A stretch of 64,000 nucleotides of DNA from a bacterium ADurb.Bin243 (GCA_002069765.1 MWBZ01000010.1:1-64000), one strand, 5' to 3'; positions 51,464 to 61,351 are shown, counted from the first letter of the stretch. Program-made: numbers and translations. The notes: generated by a model not told the origin, from the letters alone.

Positions 51464-54127
51464 TTACTTTATATTTATAGTTTTATCGCTTCCCCATGAG
51501 CCGTCGGCGTTATGAAAAACGAAATTCAAGGCGCTGACGGCGCCGCTTTCGTTATTGAAAGGCCCTAACTTTATGAAGTAACTTTTCCCGTCTTCCGAAG
51601 GAACGAGAAGCGTTTCTACGGCCTTTCCGTCGTTCCACTTTACCGTTCCCGCGGGCCATAGCGATTCGGGCGGCATCTTCCAGCCGTTGATTGCCCAATG
51701 GAGTTTTCCGGCCCTGGAGGAGGTAATGGTTATCGTGTCGCCGGCGCCGGGATTTTCCGGCGTCCAGCAAGGCTTTTCCGGCTCCGGCCCTGAAGCGTCG
51801 CCTACGTGGACGTAATTTACGGGTGAATATGCGATATTTCCGCATTCGTCAAGGGCTGCGATCCTGTAAGCGTAAGTGGCGTTCTTCTTTCCGGCTATTT
51901 TATAGAAATATTCGAGGGCCTTGACCGAAGGTTTGGGGTTCGTCTGCGCGGCTATGGATCTTGCGCTCATCGGAACGCTCGCCCATGACTGCTCGCCTAT
52001 TAAGCCGTCGCGCGCGTTTTCGACTATAGCGTATTGAAGGTTTACGTATTTAAGGCCGCTTACGTCATAAACGTAAGTCCAAACGGTAAAATCGGAAGGC
52101 ATCGGAGACGCTCCCCATTCCATTCCGCCCGGATTATAAGGCTCGCGCTGCGGCTTATAAATTGTCGGCGGGGTTTTATCGTTGAAATCGGTTTTATCTT
52201 TAAGCGCGCTTTTGGCGAACGCCACGGCGCCGTTGGCGGCCCGGGTGGGATGACTGTCCCACATTTCCGTTCCGTCCCAATATTCGTAGCATGAAGTTTC
52301 GCTTACCAGTATGTATTTCCAGGCGTTTTTAACGTCGGGCGAATCCGGGTCTGCCTGGTTTGCGGTTAGCACGTAGTTTTTAGCGGCAGTAAGCACTCCC
52401 CATGAATTTCGGTCGGGCGAATAGCCTGTTTTGGGATCGGGATCGCCGTTCCACTTCAGGAATTCGGGGTCGCCGTTATCCGCTCCGGCCCAGGAGCCGT
52501 TTTCTACATGTATTATATTTTCGGGGTCGGGCGGGAATTTATCGAGGTAGTCTTGAACCGTCGTGCATACGAACCTTTCGGGATTCGATTTCACCCAGTC
52601 CACGAAACGTTTGAAGTTGTCGTGATAATAGCCCCATGATCCGCCGCCGTAGTTATCGCCGTCGTGATGAAGCACTATGAGCAGCGGATGTTTCGGGTCG
52701 GTATTGTATTCTTCGAGCTGGCTCATCACCTGTTCGTAGTTTAGCGCGCCGAAGCCGCCGCGGCCGTCTTCGTTTCCCATATAGCGGTCGGTAGGCACGG
52801 CTATCATTTTTGCTATTTTGCCGTCGGGCGTAGTCTGAGGTTTTCCGCTTGCCGGATCTTTATAAGCCACATAGTAAGGCCTGTTCGCCCAGGGCGTAAC
52901 CTTCGAAGGCGCCCATAGCCCCGAAAGCTGTACCCAGTTCTTCGGATCGGGATTGCGTTGATCGGCTTTGTTCGGCGGGTAAAGATTTTCGCCTTTCACC
53001 CACGGATAATTTTCACAGGCGCGGGAAAAATGGATGTTATCCACGAATACCCACTGCAGACCTTCGTCTACAAGCGCCGGTATCATCCATTCGGCGAATG
53101 CGTTTTCCGGCGGGAATATTCCTTTGGAATATCCGGCCTGCGATCCGAAAGTTCCGAGCGTTATATTCCGGTGGGCCTGTATCTGTTTTCTTATGTCTTC
53201 GTAATCTATAAGGGCCATCAGCGGGTGATGGAATCCGAACGAAACCATGTCCAGCCTGGGATTCTCGAGAGCGGTTTTCATGTTTCTTCCTGCGCTGTAA
53301 GCGGCTTCCCAGCCGTTGAAGCGGAGCCCCGCCTTTTTTATCGAATCGAGGTTTTCTATTAGAGAACCGGAAAAGCTCACCTGCGCGCCTGCGTGAGCAA
53401 GCCCTGCATCGGCGGCGGCTTTAACGGCTTCGTAAGGCCAGGACGTATAAGCGCCTTCGCGGCTGTACATGACGTCCAGAAGGCTGTAAGAATAGACGCC
53501 GCGGTTATGCGTCGTTACCATGTCTTCGTAAGGCCAGTATATCGGCTGGTGCATGTGCCAGTGAAAGGATATATACACCGGGATTTTATTTTTACCGCTT
53601 TTTTTCTTCGAGCCGGAAGTTATTACAGGAGTCGAGCCTATAAGGACTTTTTTATCGAGGTCGTTTTTTATTTTTTGAAGGAAATCTTTTCTATCGGCAT
53701 TGTCGCCCGATGAGATAATTTCAAAATCTATCTTCTGTATGAACATACCGCGCAGCGAATTGAAAGCCGGGTATGAAGGATCGGAGCTGGCGACGTTGCA
53801 TATGTAATCGGTTACGGCTTTTATAGACTGCCGTTCGTCCGCGGAAACGGCCGAATTAAAAATATTGACCAGCTCGTCTTTTTTTGAGCCGAGCTCCCGA
53901 GAAGTGGATTCATATTGTTTTTTAAGGTGGTCGAGCCCGGGAGAAATAGATTTGTTTTCGGGGTTGAAGGCCTGTTTGTAAGTGTTGAGCTTGTAGGCGA
54001 TAAGCTTGAATTCCTCAAAAGGCTTTATGGAAAAATCAAATGAAAAAGATTGCGCCGCAAAGGAAAAGAAAAAGATTAAAATCATGGCGGAGAGTCGTAA
54101 ATTAATTTTAAATTTTTTAAAAAACAT
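51464..54127 (-). CDS. Secreted GH57-type glycoside hydrolase with C-terminal binding module
   Basis: 887 residues from ATG 54127, after GGAGAAACC; the frame is open further upstream but that sequence is not coding-like. A signal peptide covers about 1-28. After a helical segment of about 150 residues comes a GH57-like barrel: HMHQP at 191-195, SFSGSLIENL near 251-260, nucleophile-like Glu 341 in FPPENAF and HHDGDNYGG with Asp 489. The last 100 residues resemble a starch-binding CBM25/26-type beta-sandwich (WAINGWK..., KLGPFN, FVFHNADGSWG). It probably attacks alpha-glucan outside the cytoplasm. Its size and the inserts are larger than those of simple GH57 amylases. Confidence 0.82.
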   Translation of the reverse strand: MFFKKFKINLRLSAMILIFFFSFAAQSFSFDFSIKPFEEFKLIAYKLNTYKQAFNPENKSISPGLDHLKKQYESTSRELGSKKDELVNIFNSAVSADERQSIKAVTDYICNVASSDPSYPAFNSLRGMFIQKIDFEIISSGDNADRKDFLQKIKNDLDKKVLIGSTPVITSGSKKKSGKNKIPVYISFHWHMHQPIYWPYEDMVTTHNRGVYSYSLLDVMYSREGAYTSWPYEAVKAAADAGLAHAGAQVSFSGSLIENLDSIKKAGLRFNGWEAAYSAGRNMKTALENPRLDMVSFGFHHPLMALIDYEDIRKQIQAHRNITLGTFGSQAGYSKGIFPPENAFAEWMIPALVDEGLQWVFVDNIHFSRACENYPWVKGENLYPPNKADQRNPDPKNWVQLSGLWAPSKVTPWANRPYYVAYKDPASGKPQTTPDGKIAKMIAVPTDRYMGNEDGRGGFGALNYEQVMSQLEEYNTDPKHPLLIVLHHDGDNYGGGSWGYYHDNFKRFVDWVKSNPERFVCTTVQDYLDKFPPDPENIIHVENGSWAGADNGDPEFLKWNGDPDPKTGYSPDRNSWGVLTAAKNYVLTANQADPDSPDVKNAWKYILVSETSCYEYWDGTEMWDSHPTRAANGAVAFAKSALKDKTDFNDKTPPTIYKPQREPYNPGGMEWGASPMPSDFTVWTYVYDVSGLKYVNLQYAIVENARDGLIGEQSWASVPMSARSIAAQTNPKPSVKALEYFYKIAGKKNATYAYRIAALDECGNIAYSPVNYVHVGDASGPEPEKPCWTPENPGAGDTITITSSRAGKLHWAINGWKMPPESLWPAGTVKWNDGKAVETLLVPSEDGKSYFIKLGPFNNESGAVSALNFVFHNADGSWGSDKTINIK

Positions 54128-54237
54128 CAGGTTTCTCCTTGGCTGATAAAAATGAAAGTGCGAATTCATCTTACAAAATTTACGGTCAATTGTCAAGCGT
54201 ATCGGGATGGCCCGCCAGGATATCCTGCCGGCTGCAC

Positions 54238-54266
54238 TTGCGTTTGTATGCCGGTTATGGTAGAAT
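54238..54266 (+). promoter_or_regulatory. Predicted promoter of the nitroreductase gene
   Basis: TTGCGT (54238-54243), 17-base spacer, TAGAAT (54261-54266); ATG 70 bases further. Confidence 0.5.
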
Positions 54267-54335
54267 GTTGTGGTAAATTTGGTTATTCTAAACCATTGCC
54301 GGCATTTTATTAAAAATTTTTTTAAGGAGTATATA

Positions 54336-54851
54336 ATGGATTTATTTGAAGCTATAATGACCAGACGCAGTATCAGAAATTTTAAAAATATTCCGGTTGA
54401 AAAAGAAACTGTCAAGAAAATATTGGAAGCGGCCATGAACGCTCCTACGGCCGGAAATCAATTGGCGTGGCAGTTCGTCGTCGTTACCGGCCGCGAAATG
54501 CTGGACGAACTGGCTAAAGCCCATCCTTACGCCGATTCGCTTTTAAGCGCTCCTCTGGCCATAGCCGTTTGCGGCGATGTAAAGGCCGAAAAACATTCCG
54601 GATTCTGGGTTCAAGACTGCTCGGCGGCGACTCAGAACATCCTTCTGGCGGCCCACGCCGAAGGCCTCGGCGCCGTCTGGCTCGGCGTTTATCCGCGCGC
54701 CGAACGCGAAAAAAGCGTAAGCAAGGTTATGGGCCTGCCCGAAGGCATAATTACGCTCGCGGTCGTGGCGATAGGGCATCCGGTCAGGAAATTGAGCCCG
54801 CAGAAGCGTTACGACGAGTCTAAAGTGCATTACAATGGATGGCGGGGTTAA
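54336..54851 (+). CDS. Nitroreductase-family flavoprotein
   Basis: A 171-residue protein from ATG 54336, after AAGGAG. The N-terminal MTRRSIRNF binds FMN phosphate, with NAPTAGNQLAWQFVVV and the C-terminal GIITLAVVAIGHP completing the FMN pocket. Members use NAD(P)H to reduce nitro groups, quinones or other small electrophiles. The family is broad and the physiological substrate unknown. tspO starts four bases after its stop and GNAT and pirin follow, suggesting a stress-related operon. Confidence 0.88.
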   Translation: MDLFEAIMTRRSIRNFKNIPVEKETVKKILEAAMNAPTAGNQLAWQFVVVTGREMLDELAKAHPYADSLLSAPLAIAVCGDVKAEKHSGFWVQDCSAATQNILLAAHAEGLGAVWLGVYPRAEREKSVSKVMGLPEGIITLAVVAIGHPVRKLSPQKRYDESKVHYNGWRG

Positions 54852-54855
54852 TCGT

Positions 54856-55320
54856 ATGTTAAAGCTTTTTGCTTCAATTATACTCTGCCAGGCGGCGGGA
54901 ATAATAGGATCGTTTTTCACGCGCGCCTCGTTGGAAAACTGGTACCGGACTCTTGTGAGGCCTTCTTTTGCGCCGCCTAACCAGGTCTTCGCTCCGGTTT
55001 GGATAACTATTTTCGTTTTGATGGGGATATCGCTTTACCTGGCCGCGCGGCCGGAAGCGTCATTATCCCAAAATAAGAAAGCTTTCGCCATATTTTCAGC
55101 CCAGCTTTTTTTCAATGTCATGTGGTCCGCCGCGTTTTTCGGCATGAAGTCCACTCTGGCGGGGCTCGTCGTAATTACGGTACTGTGGTTTCTCATACTG
55201 TGGAATATATTCGCGTTTTATAAAATATCGCCGGCGGCAGGAATATTATTGATTCCTTATATACTATGGGTGAGTTTCGCTGCACTGCTCAACTTCGAAT
55301 ACTGGAGGCTCAACGGTTAA
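54856..55320 (+). CDS. tspO: TspO/MBR family membrane protein
   Basis: A 154-residue protein with five hydrophobic helices from ATG 54856; an in-frame ATG at 54835 lies in the nitroreductase gene and is less likely. W-rich motifs WYRTLVRPSFAPPNQVFAPVW and MWSAAFFG are TspO signatures (written here in part: WYRTLVRPSFAPP). TspO proteins bind porphyrins and cholesterol-like ligands and influence stress responses. It follows the nitroreductase gene directly. Confidence 0.9.
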   Translation: MLKLFASIILCQAAGIIGSFFTRASLENWYRTLVRPSFAPPNQVFAPVWITIFVLMGISLYLAARPEASLSQNKKAFAIFSAQLFFNVMWSAAFFGMKSTLAGLVVITVLWFLILWNIFAFYKISPAAGILLIPYILWVSFAALLNFEYWRLNG

Positions 55321-55382
55321 AGGGCGGCTTCGGCGGTGCCGAGCCGCTAAAAGGTATGCTATCTCTGATTAAAGGAGGAACT

Positions 55383-55928
55383 ATGGGGATCTTTCTTACA
55401 GGCGGAAGAATTGTTTTAAGAACTATTCAAAGATGCGATTTAAAGGAACTTGAAAATTTAATGTCCGATAGAGAAATCGGCGAACTGTCAGGCGAGGTCT
55501 TTCCGATGACCGAGCGGAGTATGGAAGATTTCTATGAAAAATGCCAGAAAACGGACGATAGAATATGGTTTGTCATCGTCGATAGGGAAACCGGTAAAAT
55601 AATAGGCGAAACTGGTTTTTTGAGAATATTTACGCCATGGCGGACCGCGGACTACTCTTTGATAATATGGGATAAAAATTATTGGAAAAAAGGATTCGGA
55701 AAAGAAACGGCGGAGCTGATGCTCGATTATGGATTTAATAGTCTTAATTTTCACAGGCTTGCCATAGGCGTCGCGGGGTTTAATGAAAATGGCTTAAAAT
55801 TCTGGAAAAGTATAGGATTTAATGAAGAGGGAAAACTGAAAGACGGATATTTCTGTAAGGGAAAATATCACGATTTCATTATGATGTCTTTAATCGAAAA
55901 TGAATATCGAAAGAGGAATTTGACATGA
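55383..55928 (+). CDS. GNAT-family N-acetyltransferase (RimJ/RimL type)
   Basis: 181 residues from ATG 55383, after AAAGGAGGA. GNAT core: IVLRTIQRCDLKELENLMSD, a W..DYSLIIWDKNYWKKGFGKE acetyl-CoA loop (KKGFGKE is the pyrophosphate-binding turn), LNFHRLAIGVAGFNENGLKF and KSIGFNEEGKLK (beta-6/alpha-4 signature). It acetylates an amino group, perhaps a ribosomal protein N-terminus or small molecule. Its TGA overlaps the pirin ATG by one ATGA. Confidence 0.85.
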   Translation: MGIFLTGGRIVLRTIQRCDLKELENLMSDREIGELSGEVFPMTERSMEDFYEKCQKTDDRIWFVIVDRETGKIIGETGFLRIFTPWRTADYSLIIWDKNYWKKGFGKETAELMLDYGFNSLNFHRLAIGVAGFNENGLKFWKSIGFNEEGKLKDGYFCKGKYHDFIMMSLIENEYRKRNLT

Positions 55929-56770
55929 AAGAAGAACGCAAAATACTCAGGATAGTTTCGGGAGCCCGGACGGTCGATGGCGCGGGAGTTAGCCTGGTAA
56001 GGGTTTTTGGCAATCGTGATACGGCCGATTTCGACCCGTTCCTTATGCTCGACGCGTTCGACTCGACTGACCCGCTGGATTATATAAAAGGCTTTCCGTG
56101 GCACCCGCACAGAGGGATCGAAACCATAACCTACCTCGTAAAAGGCAAAATAGAGCACGGCGACAGCCTGGGCAACAACGGCGAGATCATTGACGGCGGC
56201 TGCCAGTGGATGACCGCCGGAAGCGGCATCATTCACCAGGAAATGCCTAAGGCCTCGAAACGGATGCTCGGCGCACAGATTTGGCTGAATCTTCCGGCTA
56301 AGGACAAGATGACAAAGCCTAAATACAACGACATACTCGATAACGACATACCGGCGATAGAAGAGGAATGCGGCGCTACCGTCCGCGTTATTTCCGGCGA
56401 ATACAGGGGAACGCGCGGCGCCATGCAGGGCGAGCACGTGAAGCCGGACTACCTCGACGTCGAACTCAAGCCCGTCGCCGAATGGTCTATTGATACGAAG
56501 GAAACCGACACGCTTTTCATTTATATCTTCGACGGCGCGCTGCGCTTCGCCGCCTCCGGCGGCGAACTTATAAAAGAAAAAAACGCCGTACTTTTCGATA
56601 AAGGCGGTGCATTTACCGCGAAGGCCGAAAGCGGAGGCGCGCGGTTCCTGCTGCTGGCCGCGAAACCGCTTAAAGAGCCCGTGGCGTGGGGCGGGCCTAT
56701 CGTCATGAACACGAAGGAAGAACTCGCTCTCGCCTTCAGGGAACTCGACGAAAATAAATTCATTAAGTGA
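55925..56770 (+). CDS. Pirin-family protein
   Basis: A 281-residue bicupin. PWHPHRGIETITYLVKG and GDSLGNNGEIIDGGCQWMTAGS carry the metal-binding His and Glu pattern (HPHRG, H in EHGD, E later in IIHQEMP). Pirins act as quercetin 2,3-dioxygenases or redox-sensing co-regulators. ATGA overlap with the acetyltransferase gene and the nitroreductase/TspO neighbours support a small stress-response operon. Confidence 0.88.
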   Translation: MKEERKILRIVSGARTVDGAGVSLVRVFGNRDTADFDPFLMLDAFDSTDPLDYIKGFPWHPHRGIETITYLVKGKIEHGDSLGNNGEIIDGGCQWMTAGSGIIHQEMPKASKRMLGAQIWLNLPAKDKMTKPKYNDILDNDIPAIEEECGATVRVISGEYRGTRGAMQGEHVKPDYLDVELKPVAEWSIDTKETDTLFIYIFDGALRFAASGGELIKEKNAVLFDKGGAFTAKAESGGARFLLLAAKPLKEPVAWGGPIVMNTKEELALAFRELDENKFIK

Positions 56771-56893
56771 TACCTGATGCGAAGGGTATTGCGCGAAAGA
56801 TATTATATTGACATTGATTTTTCTTTTTTGCTGCAATAATTTTCATAGATTATAATAACCGGCCGTAACGCTTATAAATCAAGGAAACACAAA

Positions 56894-57424
56894 ATGAAAT
56901 TTTTTTTGAAATTCAAATCAAAATACGGATCGTTTATTCTATTGTTTTTAGCGATAGCTTTTCTGTTCGTGCCGAACTATAATTTTCAAAGGTGCGCCGA
57001 AGCCGGGCCACCCGAAAAAACGGCCGGCGAACCGGTCGCGGAATCGAAACTTGCAAAACTCCCGCGCTGCAAGCTTTCGTCTTTGACAGGCCCGGCCCGG
57101 GATTCCGCCCTTCCCTGCGCGGAAGAAATAAGAGATTTATTGGAAAGCCCGAAAAATTCCGCTATCGAAAAATACCGCGATAAGTGCAAAAAGAAATCTA
57201 CCAACTTCTACGACTATTTTATCATAGAAAAACCCCGCCTTATAATATTCTACGATTATGAATCCGACCGCGCCGACTGGGTAAAATGCGAATGGCTGAA
57301 GGAACTGCCGCAATACCGCAATGGCTCGGATTTCAGCGCGATAGCGCGCTCGATCTCAAGATCCTTTATGAAGAGCATTTCTCGGAAAAATAAGCGCGGA
57401 TTGCTAAGCTCTGAACAAATATAA
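56894..57424 (+). CDS. Exported protein of unknown function
   Basis: A 176-residue protein: charged N-terminus, hydrophobic segment at about 13-27, then a Pro/Glu-rich stretch and a basic, Tyr/Asp-rich C-terminus (YDYFIIEKPRLIIFYDYESD). Cys residues at about 33, 59 and 75 could pair outside the cytoplasm. AAGGAAAC precedes the ATG. No family recognised. It stands alone between pirin and the MBL gene. Confidence 0.6.
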   Translation: MKFFLKFKSKYGSFILLFLAIAFLFVPNYNFQRCAEAGPPEKTAGEPVAESKLAKLPRCKLSSLTGPARDSALPCAEEIRDLLESPKNSAIEKYRDKCKKKSTNFYDYFIIEKPRLIIFYDYESDRADWVKCEWLKELPQYRNGSDFSAIARSISRSFMKSISRKNKRGLLSSEQI

Positions 57425-57452
57425 ACAAATAAACGTCCTGATTTTTAAAATT

Positions 57453-57482
57453 TTGACAATGAAATACCGCATGTGATATAAT
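57453..57482 (+). promoter_or_regulatory. Predicted promoter of the MBL-fold gene
   Basis: TTGACA (57453-57458), 18-base spacer, TATAAT (57477-57482); start codon about 70 bases downstream. Confidence 0.65.
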
Positions 57483-57551
57483 TTCATAACATATACTAAT
57501 GCTGTTTAATATGAAGCTTGACGGCAATTTTTATAGAAAGGGTGCAGTTAC

Positions 57552-58394
57552 TTGAAGATACAGATCGGAAAATACGAAATTCACGTTTTAGACTGCGGTA
57601 CGTTCAAACTCGACGGCGGCGCAATGTTCGGTGTGGTGCCTAAAACTATATGGAATAAAACCAACCCCGCCGACGAACTCAACCGCATCACCCTCGGGCT
57701 CAGGCCGGCCCTGATTATCGGCGGTGGCCGGAAAATACTCGTCGACGGCGGCATCGGCGATAAATTCGATGAAAAATGGAGCGCCATTTACGGCGTTGAC
57801 AATAAAGGCAAAAGCCTGCGCGAAGAGCTTTCAAAACTCGGCTTCACGCCGGACGACATCAGCGATATAATCGTCACCCATCTTCATTTCGACCATTGCG
57901 GAGGTTTTACCGCATTCGAAAACGGCGTCTCTACCCTCTTATTCAAAAACGCCGATATATACGTGCAAAAAGATCACCATCAGGCTGCGGTAAAGCCTAC
58001 CGAACGGGACCGGGCGTCTTTTTTAAAAGATAACCTCGACCCCGTGTTGGCTTCTCCGCGCCTTAAATTTGTTAACGGCGATACCGCTAATGTATTCGAC
58101 GGGATTTCGCTGCGCGCCGTTAACGGCCATACCCGCGCGATGCAGGCCGTCGTCATAGAGTCCGAAGGTAAATCGGCCTATTACCTCAGCGATCTGGCGC
58201 CCACCACTTCGCATGTGCCGATACCTTTCATTATGGGCTACGATCTTTTTCCGCTTACGATAGTGGAAGAAAAAAAAGCGTTTTTCGATGAAATGATAAA
58301 AAAAGACGCCGTCGGCATTTTCGAACATGACCATCAGTGGCCTCTGGCGAGGATCGCTAAAAATGAAAAGGGATATTTTGCGGTTAAACTTTAA
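57552..58394 (+). CDS. MBL-fold metallo-hydrolase
   Basis: A 280-residue protein starting at TTG 57552, after AAAGGGTG. The zinc motif THLHFDHCGG has His 110, His 112, Asp 114 and His 115. The later His is in VNGHTRAMQ and EHDHQWP. The family includes lactonases, phosphodiesterases and glyoxalase II-like enzymes. This variant (GxxCGG after the motif and the C-terminal EHDHQWP) is seen in general cytosolic hydrolases of unknown substrate. Ankyrin protein follows 52 bases later. Confidence 0.85.
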   Translation: MKIQIGKYEIHVLDCGTFKLDGGAMFGVVPKTIWNKTNPADELNRITLGLRPALIIGGGRKILVDGGIGDKFDEKWSAIYGVDNKGKSLREELSKLGFTPDDISDIIVTHLHFDHCGGFTAFENGVSTLLFKNADIYVQKDHHQAAVKPTERDRASFLKDNLDPVLASPRLKFVNGDTANVFDGISLRAVNGHTRAMQAVVIESEGKSAYYLSDLAPTTSHVPIPFIMGYDLFPLTIVEEKKAFFDEMIKKDAVGIFEHDHQWPLARIAKNEKGYFAVKL

Positions 58395-58446
58395 AATTTC
58401 CCCCATATAATCGGCATAAACAAATAAAAATAAAAGGGAGCTTAAA

Positions 58447-59250
58447 ATGAGCGGTGAGCTGAACAACGAGTTGATATCTAAAATGGTCGAAGCCATAAAT
58501 GAAGCTAATACCGACGTCGTAAGGGCGCTGGTGGAAAAAATCGAAGATATAAACGTCAAGGACGAACGCGGAGTGCCGCTGGTGCTTTACGCCGCTAACA
58601 CCGGCGACGTCGATATACTGGAGATTTTGATCCTCAAGGGCGCGAAATTAAACCTGCAGGACGGCGAAGGCTGGACGGCGCTTATGGTGGCCGCTTCCGC
58701 CGGGCATACAAACGCGGCCAGCCTTCTTTTAGACAGGGGAGCTAATTGCGATATCACCAATAACGGCGACGCCACGGCTTTGATGTGGGCCGCTTCCAAA
58801 GGGTTTTTGCAGATCGTCGAAATGATCCTCGAAAAAGGCCCCGCCATAGACCTCAAAGATAAAAAAGGCAGTAACGCGCTTATGTACGCCGTGGACGGAA
58901 ATCATGTCGAAACCGTCAAGGCGCTTCTTAACCGCGGCGCGAATGTCTGCGAAAAAGATAACGACGGCAATACGCCTTTAATGATAGCGGTTTTACGCGC
59001 CAACGTCCAGCTCGTCGAAGCGCTCGTAGAAAAAGGCGAAGGCGTCAACATCAAAGATCCCAACGGCGCTACGGCCCTTATGCGCGCGGCATACCACGGT
59101 TTCGTGGACATAGTCCGCATCCTTCTCGAAAAAGGCGCAGGAGTCAATCTCAAGGATAAAAGCGGAAATACCGCCATGAAACTCGCCGATATAAGATTCC
59201 GGGAATATAGCGAAATTATAACCATGCTTAAAAACGTAGGTGCCCAATAA
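58447..59250 (+). CDS. Cytosolic ankyrin-repeat protein
   Basis: 267 residues with about seven 33-residue ankyrin repeats (pattern DxxGxTALMxAAxxGHxxxVxxLLxxGAxVN), beginning at about residue 30. There is no signal peptide or transmembrane segment. Ankyrin repeats mediate protein binding; the partner is unknown. GGGAGC precedes the ATG. It lies between the MBL gene and the serine hydrolase. Confidence 0.9.
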   Translation: MSGELNNELISKMVEAINEANTDVVRALVEKIEDINVKDERGVPLVLYAANTGDVDILEILILKGAKLNLQDGEGWTALMVAASAGHTNAASLLLDRGANCDITNNGDATALMWAASKGFLQIVEMILEKGPAIDLKDKKGSNALMYAVDGNHVETVKALLNRGANVCEKDNDGNTPLMIAVLRANVQLVEALVEKGEGVNIKDPNGATALMRAAYHGFVDIVRILLEKGAGVNLKDKSGNTAMKLADIRFREYSEIITMLKNVGAQ

Positions 59251-59320
59251 ATCGGTTCCGCATAGAGCAGGCATATAAATAAAAACTCTTTACGGATAAA
59301 TATTTAAAGAGGAGTGGTTT

Positions 59321-61351
59321 ATGTTTAAAAAAATTACTGCGGTTCTTCTGGCGTCTTCGATTTTATTACTCACATCCAACACAGGCTTGGCCGAAGCTTC
59401 CGGTGTGCGTAAGCGCGCTTCAATCGATTACAGCGAGGCGATAAAGACCGCCCGTGAAACTATGTGGAAGTCCATCGCCGGCGGGTTTTGCAGCGGCGCC
59501 ACCGTCGCCGTCGCCGACGAAGGAAAGATAGTTTATGCCGAAGGCTTCGGCGCAGCCGACCGCGCAGCTAACCGGCCGGTTAACCCCGAAACGCGCTTTA
59601 ACGTCGGTTCCACCAGCAAAATGTTCGCCGCTGTCGGAATACTGCTTCTGGTCGACGACGGCAAAGTGCGCCTGGACGACCCGGTGGTCAATTACCTTCC
59701 CGAATTCAGAATGAAAGACCCGCGCTATCGCGACATTACCGTGCGCATGCTTTTCAACCATTCCTCCGGCCTGCCCGGCTCGCATTTTTATTTCGGATAC
59801 GCCGTAGATGAAAATATGCACCGCTACCTTATCGACAGCATGGCCGAAGCCTATCTCAAACACGCCCCCGGCGCTATGCAAATATATTGCAACGACGGCT
59901 TCACCCTTGCTGAAATGATCGTCGAGCGCGTCTCAGGCGAAAAATTCATCGATTTTCTGGCGCGCCGCGTATTTAAACCGCTCGGCATGAAAAACACGGG
60001 TGTCTCAGTCGGCGAGGCCGGCGTTGAAAACACCGCCGAATACTACGGACTGAAGAACGGTAAAAAATATCCGCGCGAGGTCGTAATGGTTTACGGCGCC
60101 GGCGGACTTTCGTCGACAGCTTCCGATATGTGCCGATTCGCCTCGAGCTTTTCCCCTTTCGCAAAGCGCGTTCTGTCCGACGCATCCGTGGCCGAGATTC
60201 TGAAATCGCAGCCCACTAAATTTTACGACAAACTCCGCGGGCCCCAGATACTCAACGAATTCGGCTGGGACTATTCGTCGCTGCCAGATTACGCCGACCT
60301 CGGCATCCAGGTGCTCGCTAAAAGCGGCGGAACCACCTGCTACAGCACTTATATGCAGACCGTTCCCAAACACGGAGTCACGGTCGTTTATTCGATAACC
60401 GGCAGCGTCGCAGACCTCGAAGAATTGTCGCGCCCGATACTCGACGCCGTGATGAAAGCGAAGAAAATCCAGATACCGCCGGCGAAGCCCGTAGAAAAAC
60501 CTGTCGAAGCCCGCCCCGTACCCGAAGAATTACTCAAGTTCGAAGGATATTACTGCAACGCCGACAGCGTAGTCAGAGTCCGCTTCGACCGCGATAACGG
60601 AAAAATGGAACTGGCCGCTCCCGCCGAAGTTGCTCCCGGCGCATCTAAAGAAGAGCCGGCCGTAATGTCTTTAGTTCATAACGGCGGTTATTTTTATTAT
60701 CATGAAAAGAAAATGACGCTTTACTTCACCGTCGTCGACGGCAAGACCTACATAGCGGCTCATAAGGTTCCTAATTACGGCGTCGATATGCTCATGTACC
60801 AGAAGATCGAAAAGATCGAAAACCCTCAAAAATTAAGGGCCGATATCGCCGGTAAAAAATGGCTTGTTAGAAATATGCCGGCTCAGGTGGTATACGCTAT
60901 GGTCGGCCTCGTCGAAGCTAAAGCCTATGAGGCGCTTCCGGGTTACGTCAGCTTCGGAGGCCTTAAAAAAATCGAAGGTCCCGATTGTGCGGAAATAGCT
61001 GCCACGGCTTTTCGCGATCAGTCGTCGCTCAAACTCGTCGATGTCAACGGCGAAACATGGATCAAATCTAATATGTTCATGTATTCGTCCGAAGATACAG
61101 CCAGAAAACTTGTCAGCGGCGTTAACCGCGTTACCATCAAAACCGAGCAGTGGAACGAATGGCTTAAATCGGATAAAGGCGCCGTGGTCAAATTTGGCGA
61201 ACTTCCTGCCGGCTCCAGAGTAATGGCGGCTGGCGGAGAAGGCCTTGTGTTCGACAGCGCCGTGGATAAAGGCGAATTTTATCTTCCGAAAGGCGGCCTG
61301 ATAATATTTGCAGGCGCTCCCGGCGATATGTTCAAAGTTTATGCTTATTGA
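59321..61351 (+). CDS. Exported serine hydrolase (beta-lactamase/class C-like), long
   Basis: A 676-residue protein with a signal peptide of about 24 residues. The catalytic domain has SxxK at Ser 97 to Lys 100, the YxN in YCNDGFTLAEM, and KSGGT in LAKSGGT as the third motif. This is the beta-lactamase/DD-peptidase (AmpC, EstB) fold. Roughly 300 C-terminal residues form a beta-rich domain (RFDRDNGKMELAAPAE and later) absent from minimal enzymes. Possible role in peptidoglycan or ester hydrolysis. A B element hairpin lies about 55 bases after its stop. Confidence 0.86.
   Translation: MFKKITAVLLASSILLLTSNTGLAEASGVRKRASIDYSEAIKTARETMWKSIAGGFCSGATVAVADEGKIVYAEGFGAADRAANRPVNPETRFNVGSTSKMFAAVGILLLVDDGKVRLDDPVVNYLPEFRMKDPRYRDITVRMLFNHSSGLPGSHFYFGYAVDENMHRYLIDSMAEAYLKHAPGAMQIYCNDGFTLAEMIVERVSGEKFIDFLARRVFKPLGMKNTGVSVGEAGVENTAEYYGLKNGKKYPREVVMVYGAGGLSSTASDMCRFASSFSPFAKRVLSDASVAEILKSQPTKFYDKLRGPQILNEFGWDYSSLPDYADLGIQVLAKSGGTTCYSTYMQTVPKHGVTVVYSITGSVADLEELSRPILDAVMKAKKIQIPPAKPVEKPVEARPVPEELLKFEGYYCNADSVVRVRFDRDNGKMELAAPAEVAPGASKEEPAVMSLVHNGGYFYYHEKKMTLYFTVVDGKTYIAAHKVPNYGVDMLMYQKIEKIENPQKLRADIAGKKWLVRNMPAQVVYAMVGLVEAKAYEALPGYVSFGGLKKIEGPDCAEIAATAFRDQSSLKLVDVNGETWIKSNMFMYSSEDTARKLVSGVNRVTIKTEQWNEWLKSDKGAVVKFGELPAGSRVMAAGGEGLVFDSAVDKGEFYLPKGGLIIFAGAPGDMFKVYAY

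Noticed and set aside
55868-56836. 322-codon open frame antisense to pirin
   Set aside because: No ribosome binding site or family motif; it exists because of codon bias in the pirin gene on the other strand.
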